Source of the DNA: Bordetella genomosp. 13
Lineage (GTDB): Bacteria; Pseudomonadota; Gammaproteobacteria; Burkholderiales; Burkholderiaceae_B
Direction of reading: 5' to 3'
Assembly (NCBI RefSeq): GCF_002119665.1
Contig: NZ_CP021111.1
Coordinates: 4,650,001-4,714,000 of the forward strand
DNA length: 64,000 nt
The first letter of the stretch is position 1; each line of letters opens with the position of its first letter. The notes under the pieces were generated by a model, which did no database searches, was not told the DNA's origin, and was given only the letters and a program-made list of their open reading frames with translations. Below are positions 45,036-52,615 of the stretch, in pieces. A program made the position numbers and the translations under genes.

Positions 45036-45823
45036 GCTTCCTCCAGCGCCGTGGCGGGCGCCTCATCGTCGCCCAGATAGGCCTGCCGAACCTCGGGGTT
45101 GGCGCGGATCTCGTCGGGCGTGCCCGTGGCGATGACTCGGCCATAGACCAGCACCGAGATGCGGTCGGCCAGCCGGAACACCGCCTGCATGTCGTGCTCG
45201 ACCAGCAGCATGGCCGCCTCGCCGCGCAGGCTTTCGATGAGATCGGCCAGGCGCAGGGTCTCGTCGGGCCCCATGCCCGCCATGGGCTCGTCCAGCAGCA
45301 GCACCTGCGGACGCGCCGCGAGCGCCAGCGCGAACTCCAGCTTGCGCTGCTCGCCATGCGGCAGCGTGCCGGCCGGACGGTCGAGCAGCGCCGCGTCCAG
45401 CGCGCACTGGGCGGCCAGCGCGCGGGCCTGTTCGTACAGGGCCTCGTCGCGGTTGCGCGGCGTCCAGAAACGGAAACTGCTGCCGGCATGGGCCTGCACC
45501 GCCAGCAGCAGGTTCTCGAGCACGCTGAACGACTTGAAGATGTTGGTGATCTGGTACGAGCGCGAGAGGCCCGCGGCCACGCGCTGGTGCGCGTTCGATC
45601 CGCTGACGTCGGTTCCGCCCACCCAGAGCTTGCCGGCATCGGCGGACAAGGTGCCGGACAGCAGGTGGATGAGCGTCGACTTGCCCGCCCCGTTGGGCCC
45701 GATCAGGGCGTGGATCTCGCCCGGCTGCAGGTCCAGCGAGACGTGGTCGGTGGCCAGCAGCGCGCCGAAGCGCTTGACCAGGCCTTCGGCGCGCAGTGCC
45801 GGCGCCAGTGCGGCGGGGATCAT
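45032..45823 (-). CDS. Branched-chain-type ABC transporter ATPase (LivG-like)
   Basis: Second ATP-binding subunit of the importer, 263 residues. Walker A is ALIGPNGAGKSTLIHLLS. The LivG-specific insertion follows as SRSYQITNIFKSFSVLENLL. The signature region is TLPHGEQRKLEFALALA (the first Ser of LSGGE is replaced, as is usual for LivG-type proteins with PHGEQ), and Walker B is VLLLDEPMAGM with LVEHDM as H-loop. GGAGCGG precedes the ATG at 45823, which overlaps the livM stop (ATGA). A longer frame to 46318 lies inside livM and was rejected. Confidence 0.93.
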   Translation of the reverse strand: MIPAALAPALRAEGLVKRFGALLATDHVSLDLQPGEIHALIGPNGAGKSTLIHLLSGTLSADAGKLWVGGTDVSGSNAHQRVAAGLSRSYQITNIFKSFSVLENLLLAVQAHAGSSFRFWTPRNRDEALYEQARALAAQCALDAALLDRPAGTLPHGEQRKLEFALALAARPQVLLLDEPMAGMGPDETLRLADLIESLRGEAAMLLVEHDMQAVFRLADRISVLVYGRVIATGTPDEIRANPEVRQAYLGDDEAPATALEEA

Positions 45824-46836
45824 GTTCCGCTCCGTGAAGCAGGGTTGGCGGCATCCGAAGACCCCGGCGCGACGGCCGGACGCCGCCCCGCCGCGGGCCG
45901 ACCGCCGAACAGGGGTCCCACCAGGCCGGCCAGTCCGCGCGGCGCGCCGAACACCACGCACAGCAGCAGGATGCCCAGCGGCAGATGCCAGTACTCGGTC
46001 CAGAGCTTGAGAATCTCTTCGAGCGCCAGCATCACCACCGCGCCCGCCACGCCGCCATAGCGCAGGCCCACCCCGCCCACCAGCACCATGATCAGCAGGT
46101 TGGCGGACTGGGTCCAGTGCATCAGGCTGGGGGAGATGAACAGGTTGTGATTGGCCAGCAGCGCGCCGGCCAGGCCCGCCGCCGCGCCGCTGAGGCCGAA
46201 CGCCACGAGCTTGATCCGGTACACCGGATAGCCCAGCGCCTCCATGCGCGCCTCGTTCTCGCGTATGCCTTGCAGCGCCGTGCCGAAGCGCGAGCCGACC
46301 AGGCGGCCGAAGCACCACATCAGCACCGCGAACAGCGCCAGCACCAGGTAATAGAACGATCGGTCGTCGGCCAGGTCGATGCCCGGCAGCGTGGAATAGC
46401 CGGGCAGGTTCAGGCCGTCCTCGCCGCCATACTGCCGCAGCGAGATGAAGACGTAATAGATCATCTGCGCGAAGGCCAGCGTGATCATGATGAAGTACAC
46501 GCCGCGCGTGCGCAGCGAAATGGCCCCGGTGAGCACGGCCAGCAGGCCCGCCAGCAGCATGGCCGCGGGCCAGGCCACCAGGCCCGACGTGACTCCGGCG
46601 GCGCCCAGCATGCCCACGGCATAGGCGCCGGCGCCGAAGAACGCCGCGTGGCCCAGGGCCACCATGCCCCCGTAGCCCAGCACCAGATTGAGGCTGGTGG
46701 CCGCCAGCGCATAGATCAGCATGCGCCGCACGAACGACACGTAGAAGTCCAGGTCGAGCAGCGGCGCGACCAGCGGAAAGGCAGCCAGGGCCAGCAGGAA
46801 CAGCCCCGTCCAGAAGAGCGAGCGAGTATCCGTCAT
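45820..46836 (-). CDS. Branched-chain-type ABC transporter permease (LivM-like)
   Basis: Membrane permease of the importer, 338 residues, with about eight to ten hydrophobic helices. The family segment SLNLVLGYGGMVALGHAAFFGAGAYA (GY-G-x-x-x-LGHAAFFGxGAY) is diagnostic of LivM, and a second conserved stretch is GSRFGTALQGIRENEARMEALGY. The start MTDTRSLFW at 46836 lies 6 bp after the livH stop; an upstream frame to 47073 would overlap livH and was rejected. The C-terminus ends in a Gly/Arg-rich cytoplasmic tail. Confidence 0.92.
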   Translation of the reverse strand: MTDTRSLFWTGLFLLALAAFPLVAPLLDLDFYVSFVRRMLIYALAATSLNLVLGYGGMVALGHAAFFGAGAYAVGMLGAAGVTSGLVAWPAAMLLAGLLAVLTGAISLRTRGVYFIMITLAFAQMIYYVFISLRQYGGEDGLNLPGYSTLPGIDLADDRSFYYLVLALFAVLMWCFGRLVGSRFGTALQGIRENEARMEALGYPVYRIKLVAFGLSGAAAGLAGALLANHNLFISPSLMHWTQSANLLIMVLVGGVGLRYGGVAGAVVMLALEEILKLWTEYWHLPLGILLLCVVFGAPRGLAGLVGPLFGGRPAAGRRPAVAPGSSDAANPASRSGT

Positions 46837-46841
46837 GATGC

Positions 46842-47762
46842 TCAGCCGCGCGCCGGGAAGAGGCCCGAGGGCCGGAACACCAGCACGCCGGCCATCAGTA
46901 CGTAGATGGCTATGGCCGCCAGCGTGGGACCCACGCTGGACGCCACGTCGGGCGGAAAGAAGCTGCGCAGCAGCGTCGGCAGGAAGGCGCGGCCCGCCGT
47001 GTCGACCATGCCCACCAGCAGCGCGCCCGCGAAGGCGCCCCGTATGGAGCCGATGCCGCCGATGACGATGCACACCAGCACCAGGATGAGGATCTCTTCG
47101 CCCATGCCGACCTGCACCGCCGTGACCGGACCGAGCAGCGCGCCGGCCAGCGCGGCCAGCACCGCGCCCAGCGCGAACACGCCCAGGAACAGCAGCGGCA
47201 CGCGCACGCCCATCAGCGTGGCCATCTGGCGATTGGAGGCCCCCGCGCGCACCAGCACCCCGGCGCGAGTGCGCGTGACGAACCAGTACAGGCCCACGGC
47301 CACCGCGAGCCCCAGGCCGATGATCATCAGGCGATAGGCGGGATACATCAGGTCGGGCAGCAGCCGTACCGGACCCGACAGCGCAGGCGGCGTGTTCAGC
47401 ATCATGGGCGCCGGCCCCCAGATCATCTTGACGAGGTCGTTGGCGATGAGGATGACGGCGAAGGTGCCCAGCACCTGCGCCAGGTGATCGCGCACCGCCA
47501 GGCGGCGGATGAGCACGAGCTCGAGCACCGCGCCCACCAGGCCGGTGGCCAGCGCCGCGACCGCCACGGCCGCGGCGAACGAGCCGGTGCGCTGCATGGT
47601 CTCGGCAGCCACATAGGCGCCCGCCATGTACAGCGAACCGTGCGCCAGATTCATGATGTCCATGATGCCGAAGACCAGGGTGAGGCCCGCGGCGATGAGA
47701 AACAGCATCAACCCGAACTGCAGACCGTTCAGCAGTTGCTCGACGATCAGCGTATACGTCAT
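46842..47762 (-). CDS. Branched-chain-type ABC transporter permease (LivH-like)
   Basis: Membrane permease of the importer, 306 residues. The LivH family signature LVFGIMDIMNLAHGSLYMAGAY is split between helices 1 and 2, and IVIGGIGSIRGAFAGALLVGM near the C-terminus is the cytoplasmic coupling region (G-G-x-G-S-x-x-G). The start MTYTLIVEQ at 47762 is preferred over an ATG two codons upstream because GGGGGA lies at proper distance. A stable 12-bp hairpin separates it from livK, probably giving more binding protein than permease. Confidence 0.92.
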   Translation of the reverse strand: MTYTLIVEQLLNGLQFGLMLFLIAAGLTLVFGIMDIMNLAHGSLYMAGAYVAAETMQRTGSFAAAVAVAALATGLVGAVLELVLIRRLAVRDHLAQVLGTFAVILIANDLVKMIWGPAPMMLNTPPALSGPVRLLPDLMYPAYRLMIIGLGLAVAVGLYWFVTRTRAGVLVRAGASNRQMATLMGVRVPLLFLGVFALGAVLAALAGALLGPVTAVQVGMGEEILILVLVCIVIGGIGSIRGAFAGALLVGMVDTAGRAFLPTLLRSFFPPDVASSVGPTLAAIAIYVLMAGVLVFRPSGLFPARG

Positions 47763-47830
47763 GAACATCCCCCGCGCCGCGTATGTCGTGCCATCGCGGT
47801 CATCGATATGTCTTTGCCCTGCGGACCGGC

Positions 47831-47857
47831 CGTGGGCAGGGCCGTGCCCTGCCCACG
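47831..47857 (-). terminator. Stable hairpin between the binding-protein gene and permease genes
   Basis: Perfect 12-bp inverted repeat CGTGGGCAGGGC / GCCCTGCCCACG around a CGT loop, 11 bp after the livK stop. No T run is present. Hairpins at this place in ABC operons protect the upstream mRNA and reduce read-through, so it probably sets the ratio of binding protein to permease; that role is inferred from position. Confidence 0.5.
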
Positions 47858-47867
47858 CGCCGCCGGA

Positions 47868-49031
47868 TCAAAGCTTGCACTCGCCGACGTAGACGTCCTG
47901 GTGCTTGTCGTACACCTTGCCCACCAGCTTGTTGGTGATGCGGCCCTGCGCGTCCTTGCCGACTTCGCGGGCGTAGTACGCCTGGATCGGATAGTGGTTC
48001 CTGCCATAGGTGAACGAGCCGCGCACCGAGGGGAAGTCCGCCTTCTCGAGCGCCGCCACGATGGCGTCGCGGTCGCTGGCCTTGCCGCCCGCCTGCTTGA
48101 CCGCGGCGTCCATCGCCATGATCACGTCGTAGGCCTGGGCCGCATACACCGACGGATAGCGGCCGTTGTATTCCTTGCGGAACGCGTCGACGAACTGCTT
48201 GTTCTGCGGCACGTCGAGGTCGTGCGCCCACTGGGCGGTGTTGACCATGCCGAGCATGGGCTCGCCCACGGCCGGAATGACGTCCTCGTCGGCCGAGAAG
48301 CCCGGGCCGACCAGCTTGATGTTCTGCGACAGGCCGGCGGCGACGAACTGCTTGACGAAGTTGATGCCCATGCCGCCCGGCAGGAAGATGTAGACGGCCT
48401 CGGGTGCGGCGGCCCGGATCTCGGCCAGTTCGGCCGCGTAGTCGATCTGGCCCAGCTTGGTGTAGCGCTCGTTGGCCACGGGGTTCTTGTAGCCGCGCTT
48501 GAAGCCGGTGAGCGCGTCCTTGCCGGCCGGGTAGTCGGGCGCGACGATGAACATCTTCTTGTAGCCGCGGTCGGCCGCGACCTTGCCGGCCACTTCGTGG
48601 AAGGCGTCGTTCTGATAAGTAGTGCCGAACCAGAACTTGTTGCACTGCGCGCCGGCGTACTGGCTGGGGCCGGGGTTGTTGGACAGGTACGGCACCTTGG
48701 CGGCGAACAGCGCGGGGCCCACGGCCAGCGCCACGTTGGAGCCGATGGGACCGGTGAAGAAGTCGACCTTCTCGCGCTGGATATAGCGCGTGGCCAGCTG
48801 GCGCGCCTGATCGGGGTTGCCGCCCATGTCGGTCTGCAGGAACTCGGCCGGCTGGCCGCCCAGCTTGCCGCCGAGCTGCTTGATGGCCAGGTTGAAGCCG
48901 TCCCGCGCCTCGGCGCCCAGCGCCGCGAACGGACCGGAGATGTCGTTGGCGATACCCACCTTGATGGTGTCGGCGTGGACCAGTACGGGGACGAACGCGG
49001 CGGCGGCCACGATGGTAGATAGGAAACGCAT
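47868..49031 (-). CDS. Branched-chain-type periplasmic binding protein (LivK-like)
   Basis: Periplasmic ligand-binding protein of 387 residues, type I (Peripla_BP_6). The N-terminal signal peptide MRFLSTIVAAAAFVPVLVHA is followed by the mature start DTIKVGIANDISGPFAALGAEA. Other family segments are the LQTDMGGNPDQARQLATRYIQ region and PIGSNVALAVGPALF. The ligand cannot be named, but proteins of this group bind aromatic acids as well as amino acids, and the regulon here is anthranilate-linked. It is divergent from the formamidase-like gene; the palindromic operator lies 54 bp upstream of its start. Confidence 0.92.
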   Translation of the reverse strand: MRFLSTIVAAAAFVPVLVHADTIKVGIANDISGPFAALGAEARDGFNLAIKQLGGKLGGQPAEFLQTDMGGNPDQARQLATRYIQREKVDFFTGPIGSNVALAVGPALFAAKVPYLSNNPGPSQYAGAQCNKFWFGTTYQNDAFHEVAGKVAADRGYKKMFIVAPDYPAGKDALTGFKRGYKNPVANERYTKLGQIDYAAELAEIRAAAPEAVYIFLPGGMGINFVKQFVAAGLSQNIKLVGPGFSADEDVIPAVGEPMLGMVNTAQWAHDLDVPQNKQFVDAFRKEYNGRYPSVYAAQAYDVIMAMDAAVKQAGGKASDRDAIVAALEKADFPSVRGSFTYGRNHYPIQAYYAREVGKDAQGRITNKLVGKVYDKHQDVYVGECKL

Positions 49032-49084
49032 GCTGGGGGCTCCTGCGCGGCGCGCGGCGGATGAGAAATCAACTGGCGTGCGGC

Positions 49085-49104
49085 ATAGTTTAGGTTTAAA
49101 GTAT
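49085..49104. promoter_or_regulatory. Palindromic operator between livK and the formamidase-marR genes
   Basis: ATAGTTTAGGTTTAAAGTAT is an imperfect dyad (ATAGTT / AAGTAT, 5 of 6 arm positions matching) that agrees at 18 of 20 positions with the element at 37007-37026. It sits in the 126-bp gap between divergent genes, 54 bp from the livK start and 54 bp from the formamidase start, so one bound dimer could control both directions. The marR product encoded nearby is the leading candidate. Confidence 0.65.
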
Positions 49105-49157
49105 TCCGCAAAACAAGTCTAGGGTTTGTCCCAGGTGCCCTGCCCCAAGGTACATCG

Positions 49158-50045
49158 ATGAGCACTGTCTACCGCCACTACGACCGGGACGCGCTCGACG
49201 TCCAGTACAACGCACGCGCGACAGTACCCGACGTCGAGGCGATACTCAAGCAGTACGCCGAAAAAAGCCGCCACGCGCGCGCGACGCTGCCATGCAGCGT
49301 CGGCCTGGCCTATGGCGATCATCCCGATGAAACGCTAGACGTGTTCCCGGCCGCCCATGGCGGCCCGGCTCCGGTATTCATGTATGTGCATGGCGGCTAC
49401 TGGCGCGCGCTGGGCAAGGACGACTCCAGCTCGATGGCGCCCGCCTTCACGCGGGCCGGAGCGGTGGTGGTGTCCATCGATTACTCGCTGGCCCCGGCCG
49501 TCACGCTGGACCGCATCGTCGACCAGACGCGCCGAGCGCTGGCCTGGGTTCACCGCAACATCGCCCGCTACGGCGGCGATCCTGCCCGGCTGCACATCGG
49601 CGGCAGTTCGGCCGGGGCGCATCTCTGCGCCATGCTGCTGGCCGGCGGCTGGCAGAGCCAGGCCGGCGTGCCTGCCGACGTGGTCAAGGGCGGGCTGCTG
49701 CTGTCCGGCCTGTACGACCTGACCCCTCTGGTGCACACCCACATCAACCAATGGATGCGCATGAGCCACGACGACGCCGTGCGCAACAGTCCCGACCGCA
49801 TCGCGCCTGCGCATGGCTGCCCCATCATCGTCAGCTACGGTGACAACGAGACCGACGAGTTCAAGCGCCAGAGCGACGACTACCTGCGCGTCTGGCAGGC
49901 ACGCGGCCATCCCGCGCGGCACGTGCGGGTGCCCGGCCTGAACCATTTCGACATCGTGCTCGAGCTCGGCCAACCCGGCAGCCCGCTGGCCGGCGCCGTG
50001 TTCGAGCAGATGGGCCTGTCCTTTTCCTCAAGAACCGCCTCATGA
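49158..50045 (+). CDS. Alpha/beta hydrolase, arylformamidase (Afmid)-like
   Basis: Alpha/beta hydrolase of 295 residues. It resembles the animal kynurenine formamidase (Afmid) type rather than the bacterial cyclase-like KynB. Visible features are the oxyanion segment FMYVHGGYWRALGKDDSS (HGGYW at 78-82), TLDRIVDQTRRALAW, the nucleophile Ser151 in IGGSSAGAHLCAM, GLYDLTPL, an acid in YGDNETDEFKRQ (229-233) and His263 in GLNHFDIV. Likely substrates are N-formylkynurenine or N-formylanthranilate, the latter yielding 2-aminobenzoate. It is coupled to the marR gene by an ATGA overlap and shares its control region with the importer operon. Confidence 0.8.
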   Translation: MSTVYRHYDRDALDVQYNARATVPDVEAILKQYAEKSRHARATLPCSVGLAYGDHPDETLDVFPAAHGGPAPVFMYVHGGYWRALGKDDSSSMAPAFTRAGAVVVSIDYSLAPAVTLDRIVDQTRRALAWVHRNIARYGGDPARLHIGGSSAGAHLCAMLLAGGWQSQAGVPADVVKGGLLLSGLYDLTPLVHTHINQWMRMSHDDAVRNSPDRIAPAHGCPIIVSYGDNETDEFKRQSDDYLRVWQARGHPARHVRVPGLNHFDIVLELGQPGSPLAGAVFEQMGLSFSSRTAS

Positions 50046-50530
50046 TCGACGCTCCCGACCTCGAAACCCGCGCCGCGCCCGACGACCATCACGCGCTGCG
50101 CCTGTGGCTGCGCATGCTGACCTGCTGCAACCTGATCGAGACGGAGATCCGCGGCCGCCTGCGCAACGAGTTCGACACCACACTGCCGCGCTTCGACCTG
50201 ATGGCGCAGTTGCAGCGCGCGCCCAAGGGCATGAAGATGGGCGAGCTGTCGCGCCACATGATGGTGACCAACGGCAATATCACGGGCATCACCGATCAGC
50301 TCGAGAAGGAAGGCCTGGTGGTGCGCACCAAGGTCGAGACCGACCGCCGCAGCTCGGTGCTCAAACTCACGCCGCAAGGCCGCAAGACCTTCGCGCGCAT
50401 GGCGCGGGCCCACGAGGGCTGGGTGAAAAGCATGTTCGACGACCTGCCAGAGTCCAGCCGCAATGCGTTGTTCAAGGCCCTGGGCGAACTGAAGCTGCAG
50501 GTGGTCGCCCGGCGCGCGCAGGAACGCTAG
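50042..50530 (+). CDS. MarR family transcriptional regulator
   Basis: MarR-type winged-helix regulator of 162 residues. The dimerisation helices flank a wHTH: LPRFDLMAQLQRAPKGMKMG, ELSRHMMVTNGNITGITDQL (recognition helix) and the wing LVVRTKVETDRRSSVLKLTP with the conserved D-R-R-x-x-x-L. Such proteins often repress aromatic-acid degradation genes and are released by the acid or its CoA thioester. The start overlaps the formamidase stop. Its likely sites are the two near-identical palindromes at 49085-49104 and 37007-37026. Confidence 0.92.
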   Translation: MIDAPDLETRAAPDDHHALRLWLRMLTCCNLIETEIRGRLRNEFDTTLPRFDLMAQLQRAPKGMKMGELSRHMMVTNGNITGITDQLEKEGLVVRTKVETDRRSSVLKLTPQGRKTFARMARAHEGWVKSMFDDLPESSRNALFKALGELKLQVVARRAQER

Positions 50531-50548
50531 GGCCTGTTAACAGGCCCT
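50529..50548 (+). terminator. Perfect 20-bp palindrome at the marR stop
   Basis: AGGGCCTGTTAACAGGCCCT is fully self-complementary (8-bp arms, TTAA centre) and includes the last two bases of the marR TAG stop. No T run follows. It may act as a 3' stabilising hairpin or weak terminator; a protein-binding role is possible. Confidence 0.45.
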
Positions 50549-50651
50549 GGGGCCCGCCATTCGCGCCGGCGCGGCGGACGCCTCTTGCCATGGGCGCGGT
50601 CCGCATCGGACGGTCCCTGGAACGACGCCGGATTGGCGCATAATTGCCGCC

Positions 50652-51668
50652 ATGATCCCGGTATCGATTCCTGGCGGCAATTACTACGCGTCCCTCGTGC
50701 TCTCGCTGATCTGCCTGAGCACGTTGCTGACCTGGCTCGCCCGCCTGGCCATCAGCCGCCGATCCCGGATGTGGCTGCGCGAACATCGCCGGCTGGGGCC
50801 CGCCATGATGGCGGCCCTGGCCGTCACCGGCAGCATCTTCCCGTACCAGCACATCGGTCAGTGGCTGGCCGCCCAGCGCGACGCGCGCGAGGAACAGGCG
50901 CGCCGCGCCGTGCTGGAGTCCGCGCGCCGCCTGGCCGGGGTGGACATGCCCGCGGGCACCACCCTGCGCCTCACCCATCCCGGCGACCTCGAATCTTTCA
51001 CGCAGGCCGACTTTCCGGCGCTGGTCGAGGTGGGCGGCCTGCAGGCCAGCCAGTTGTTCCGCTACCGTCGGCCGGCCGGACCCGACGGCCCGGCCAAAGA
51101 GACGTGGTCGGTGACGCTGGCGGCCGATCAGTCCGTGCAGGGCGGCTGGCGCTGCTCGCGCAGCCATCGCGCCGAACTGATCATGGAAGACGGCCGGCCG
51201 CGCTTCGACAGCTGTCATCTCGCCTCGGGCAATACACTGGGCAACTTGCCCTTGCCCACCGGCACCTGGGTCGACCTACGCCAAGCCATGCCGCAGCGCT
51301 GGCTGCTGCGTGTCGAAGGCAGCGAACCGGCCACGGTAGCCGGCCTGGCGCTGCTGAAGGCGGACATCTCGGTGGACAGCCAGCGCCAGTTGCTGACGTT
51401 CGAGGGCCTGCTGGCCGAAGAGCTCAGGCTGGGCGATCTCACCTACCCCACCGGCACGCGCGCCGGCAGCGCCGCAGGCGTGCGGGGGGCCCAGCCGGGC
51501 GACCTGGTGTTCAGCCCGCCGCGCGGCCGCGCGGCGCGCCGCGCCGGCCAACCCGACATCGCGTCGGGCAACACCGTGGTGCAGGCCCCGGACGGCACCG
51601 TGCGTTCCGTGTTGAGCAATCGCGACGCCGGCGTGCTGGACGTGGCGACGATGCAGATCGGGCCCTGA
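50652..51668 (+). CDS. Hypothetical membrane-anchored protein
   Basis: Protein of 338 residues that I do not recognise. Two hydrophobic segments near the N-terminus (SLVLSLICLSTLLTWLARLA and AMMAALAVTGSIFPYQHIG) anchor it in the inner membrane. The remaining 260 residues are soluble and beta-rich with repeated charged strands (GGWRCSRSHRAELIMEDGRP, DISVDSQRQLLTFEGLLAEE). They end in a Gly/Arg-rich linker and a short tail. No catalytic motif stands out. The start at 50652 gives the first residue of the hydrophobic region. It stands alone between the marR gene and a convergent SDR gene. Confidence 0.65.
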   Translation: MIPVSIPGGNYYASLVLSLICLSTLLTWLARLAISRRSRMWLREHRRLGPAMMAALAVTGSIFPYQHIGQWLAAQRDAREEQARRAVLESARRLAGVDMPAGTTLRLTHPGDLESFTQADFPALVEVGGLQASQLFRYRRPAGPDGPAKETWSVTLAADQSVQGGWRCSRSHRAELIMEDGRPRFDSCHLASGNTLGNLPLPTGTWVDLRQAMPQRWLLRVEGSEPATVAGLALLKADISVDSQRQLLTFEGLLAEELRLGDLTYPTGTRAGSAAGVRGAQPGDLVFSPPRGRAARRAGQPDIASGNTVVQAPDGTVRSVLSNRDAGVLDVATMQIGP

Positions 51669-51691
51669 CGGCGACGCCCCGCGCGCGCGGT

Positions 51692-52453
51692 TCAGAACGT
51701 TCCAGGGTACCCGCCGCCGTCCAGCAGCACGTTCTGTCCGGTCATGTATCCGGCATGCGCGCTGCACAGGAAGGCGCAGAAGGCGCCGAACTCGTCGGCA
51801 CTGCCGAAACGCCCCGCCGGAATGCCGCGCAGGCGGCTCTCGCGCTGCCCAGGCGCCTTGAACGCGCTGCGCAGGCGGTCGGTGTCGAACGGGCCCGGCA
51901 GCAGATTGTTCAGCGTGACGTTGCGGGAGGCCAGCCGCGACTGTCGCGCCAGGCCGGCGACGAAGCCGGTCAGCCCGCTGCGCGCCCCATTGGACAGCCC
52001 CAGCACGTCGATCGGCGCCTTGACCGCCGCGGACGTGATGTTGACCACGCGGCCGAAGCCGCGCTCGGCCATGCCGTCCACGGTGGCCCGCATCAGGGCG
52101 ATCGGAGCCAGCATGTTGGCATCGAGCGCCGCCAGCCAGTCGGCGCGCTCCCAGTCGCGGAAGTCGCCGGGCGGCGGACCGCCGGCATTGTTCACCAGGA
52201 TGTCCACCTGCGGGCACGCGTCCAGCAGCGCCTGCCGCACCTCGTCCTGCGTGACGTCGCCCGCCACGCAGCGCACCTCGATGTCCGCGCGCAGGGCGCG
52301 CAGCTCATCCGCGGTCTGGTTCAGCGCGGCCTCGCCGCGCGCGTTGATGACCACGTTCACGCCCTCGCGCGCCAGGGCGGCGGCGCAGCCCTTGCCCAGC
52401 CCCTTGCTGGCCGCGCACACCACAGCCCAGCGGCCGGCGATGCCCAGATCCAT
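51692..52453 (-). CDS. Atypical SDR family oxidoreductase lacking the Tyr-Lys pair
   Basis: Short-chain dehydrogenase-fold protein of 253 residues. The cofactor-binding motif is AVVCAASKGLGKGCAAALAR, and NNAG is present (ILVNNAGGPPPGDF). The Ser strand is NITSAAVKAPIDVLGLSNGARS: where active SDRs have Tyr-x3-Lys, this protein has Ser and Arg (SNGAR). Similar SNGAR/SNxxR forms exist in a recognised SDR subgroup, so the change is probably ancestral, but the catalytic mechanism is then unclear. The start MDLGIAGRW at 52453 is the conserved N-terminus; it is divergent from argJ. Confidence 0.85.
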   Translation of the reverse strand: MDLGIAGRWAVVCAASKGLGKGCAAALAREGVNVVINARGEAALNQTADELRALRADIEVRCVAGDVTQDEVRQALLDACPQVDILVNNAGGPPPGDFRDWERADWLAALDANMLAPIALMRATVDGMAERGFGRVVNITSAAVKAPIDVLGLSNGARSGLTGFVAGLARQSRLASRNVTLNNLLPGPFDTDRLRSAFKAPGQRESRLRGIPAGRFGSADEFGAFCAFLCSAHAGYMTGQNVLLDGGGYPGTF

Positions 52454-52615
52454 AGCGATACTCCTCGATATTGGCCGGGATCGGCCCGGCGCCCAAGAGG
52501 GGAAGCTTACTATTGCCCCGGCGCGCACTTTGCCGGCAGGCCGGGCGGTGGATAATAGAGGGCTGTATCGCCGGCGCCAGGCCCGGCGCCTTCGTCCTTC
52601 ACCGAGTCACCATCC

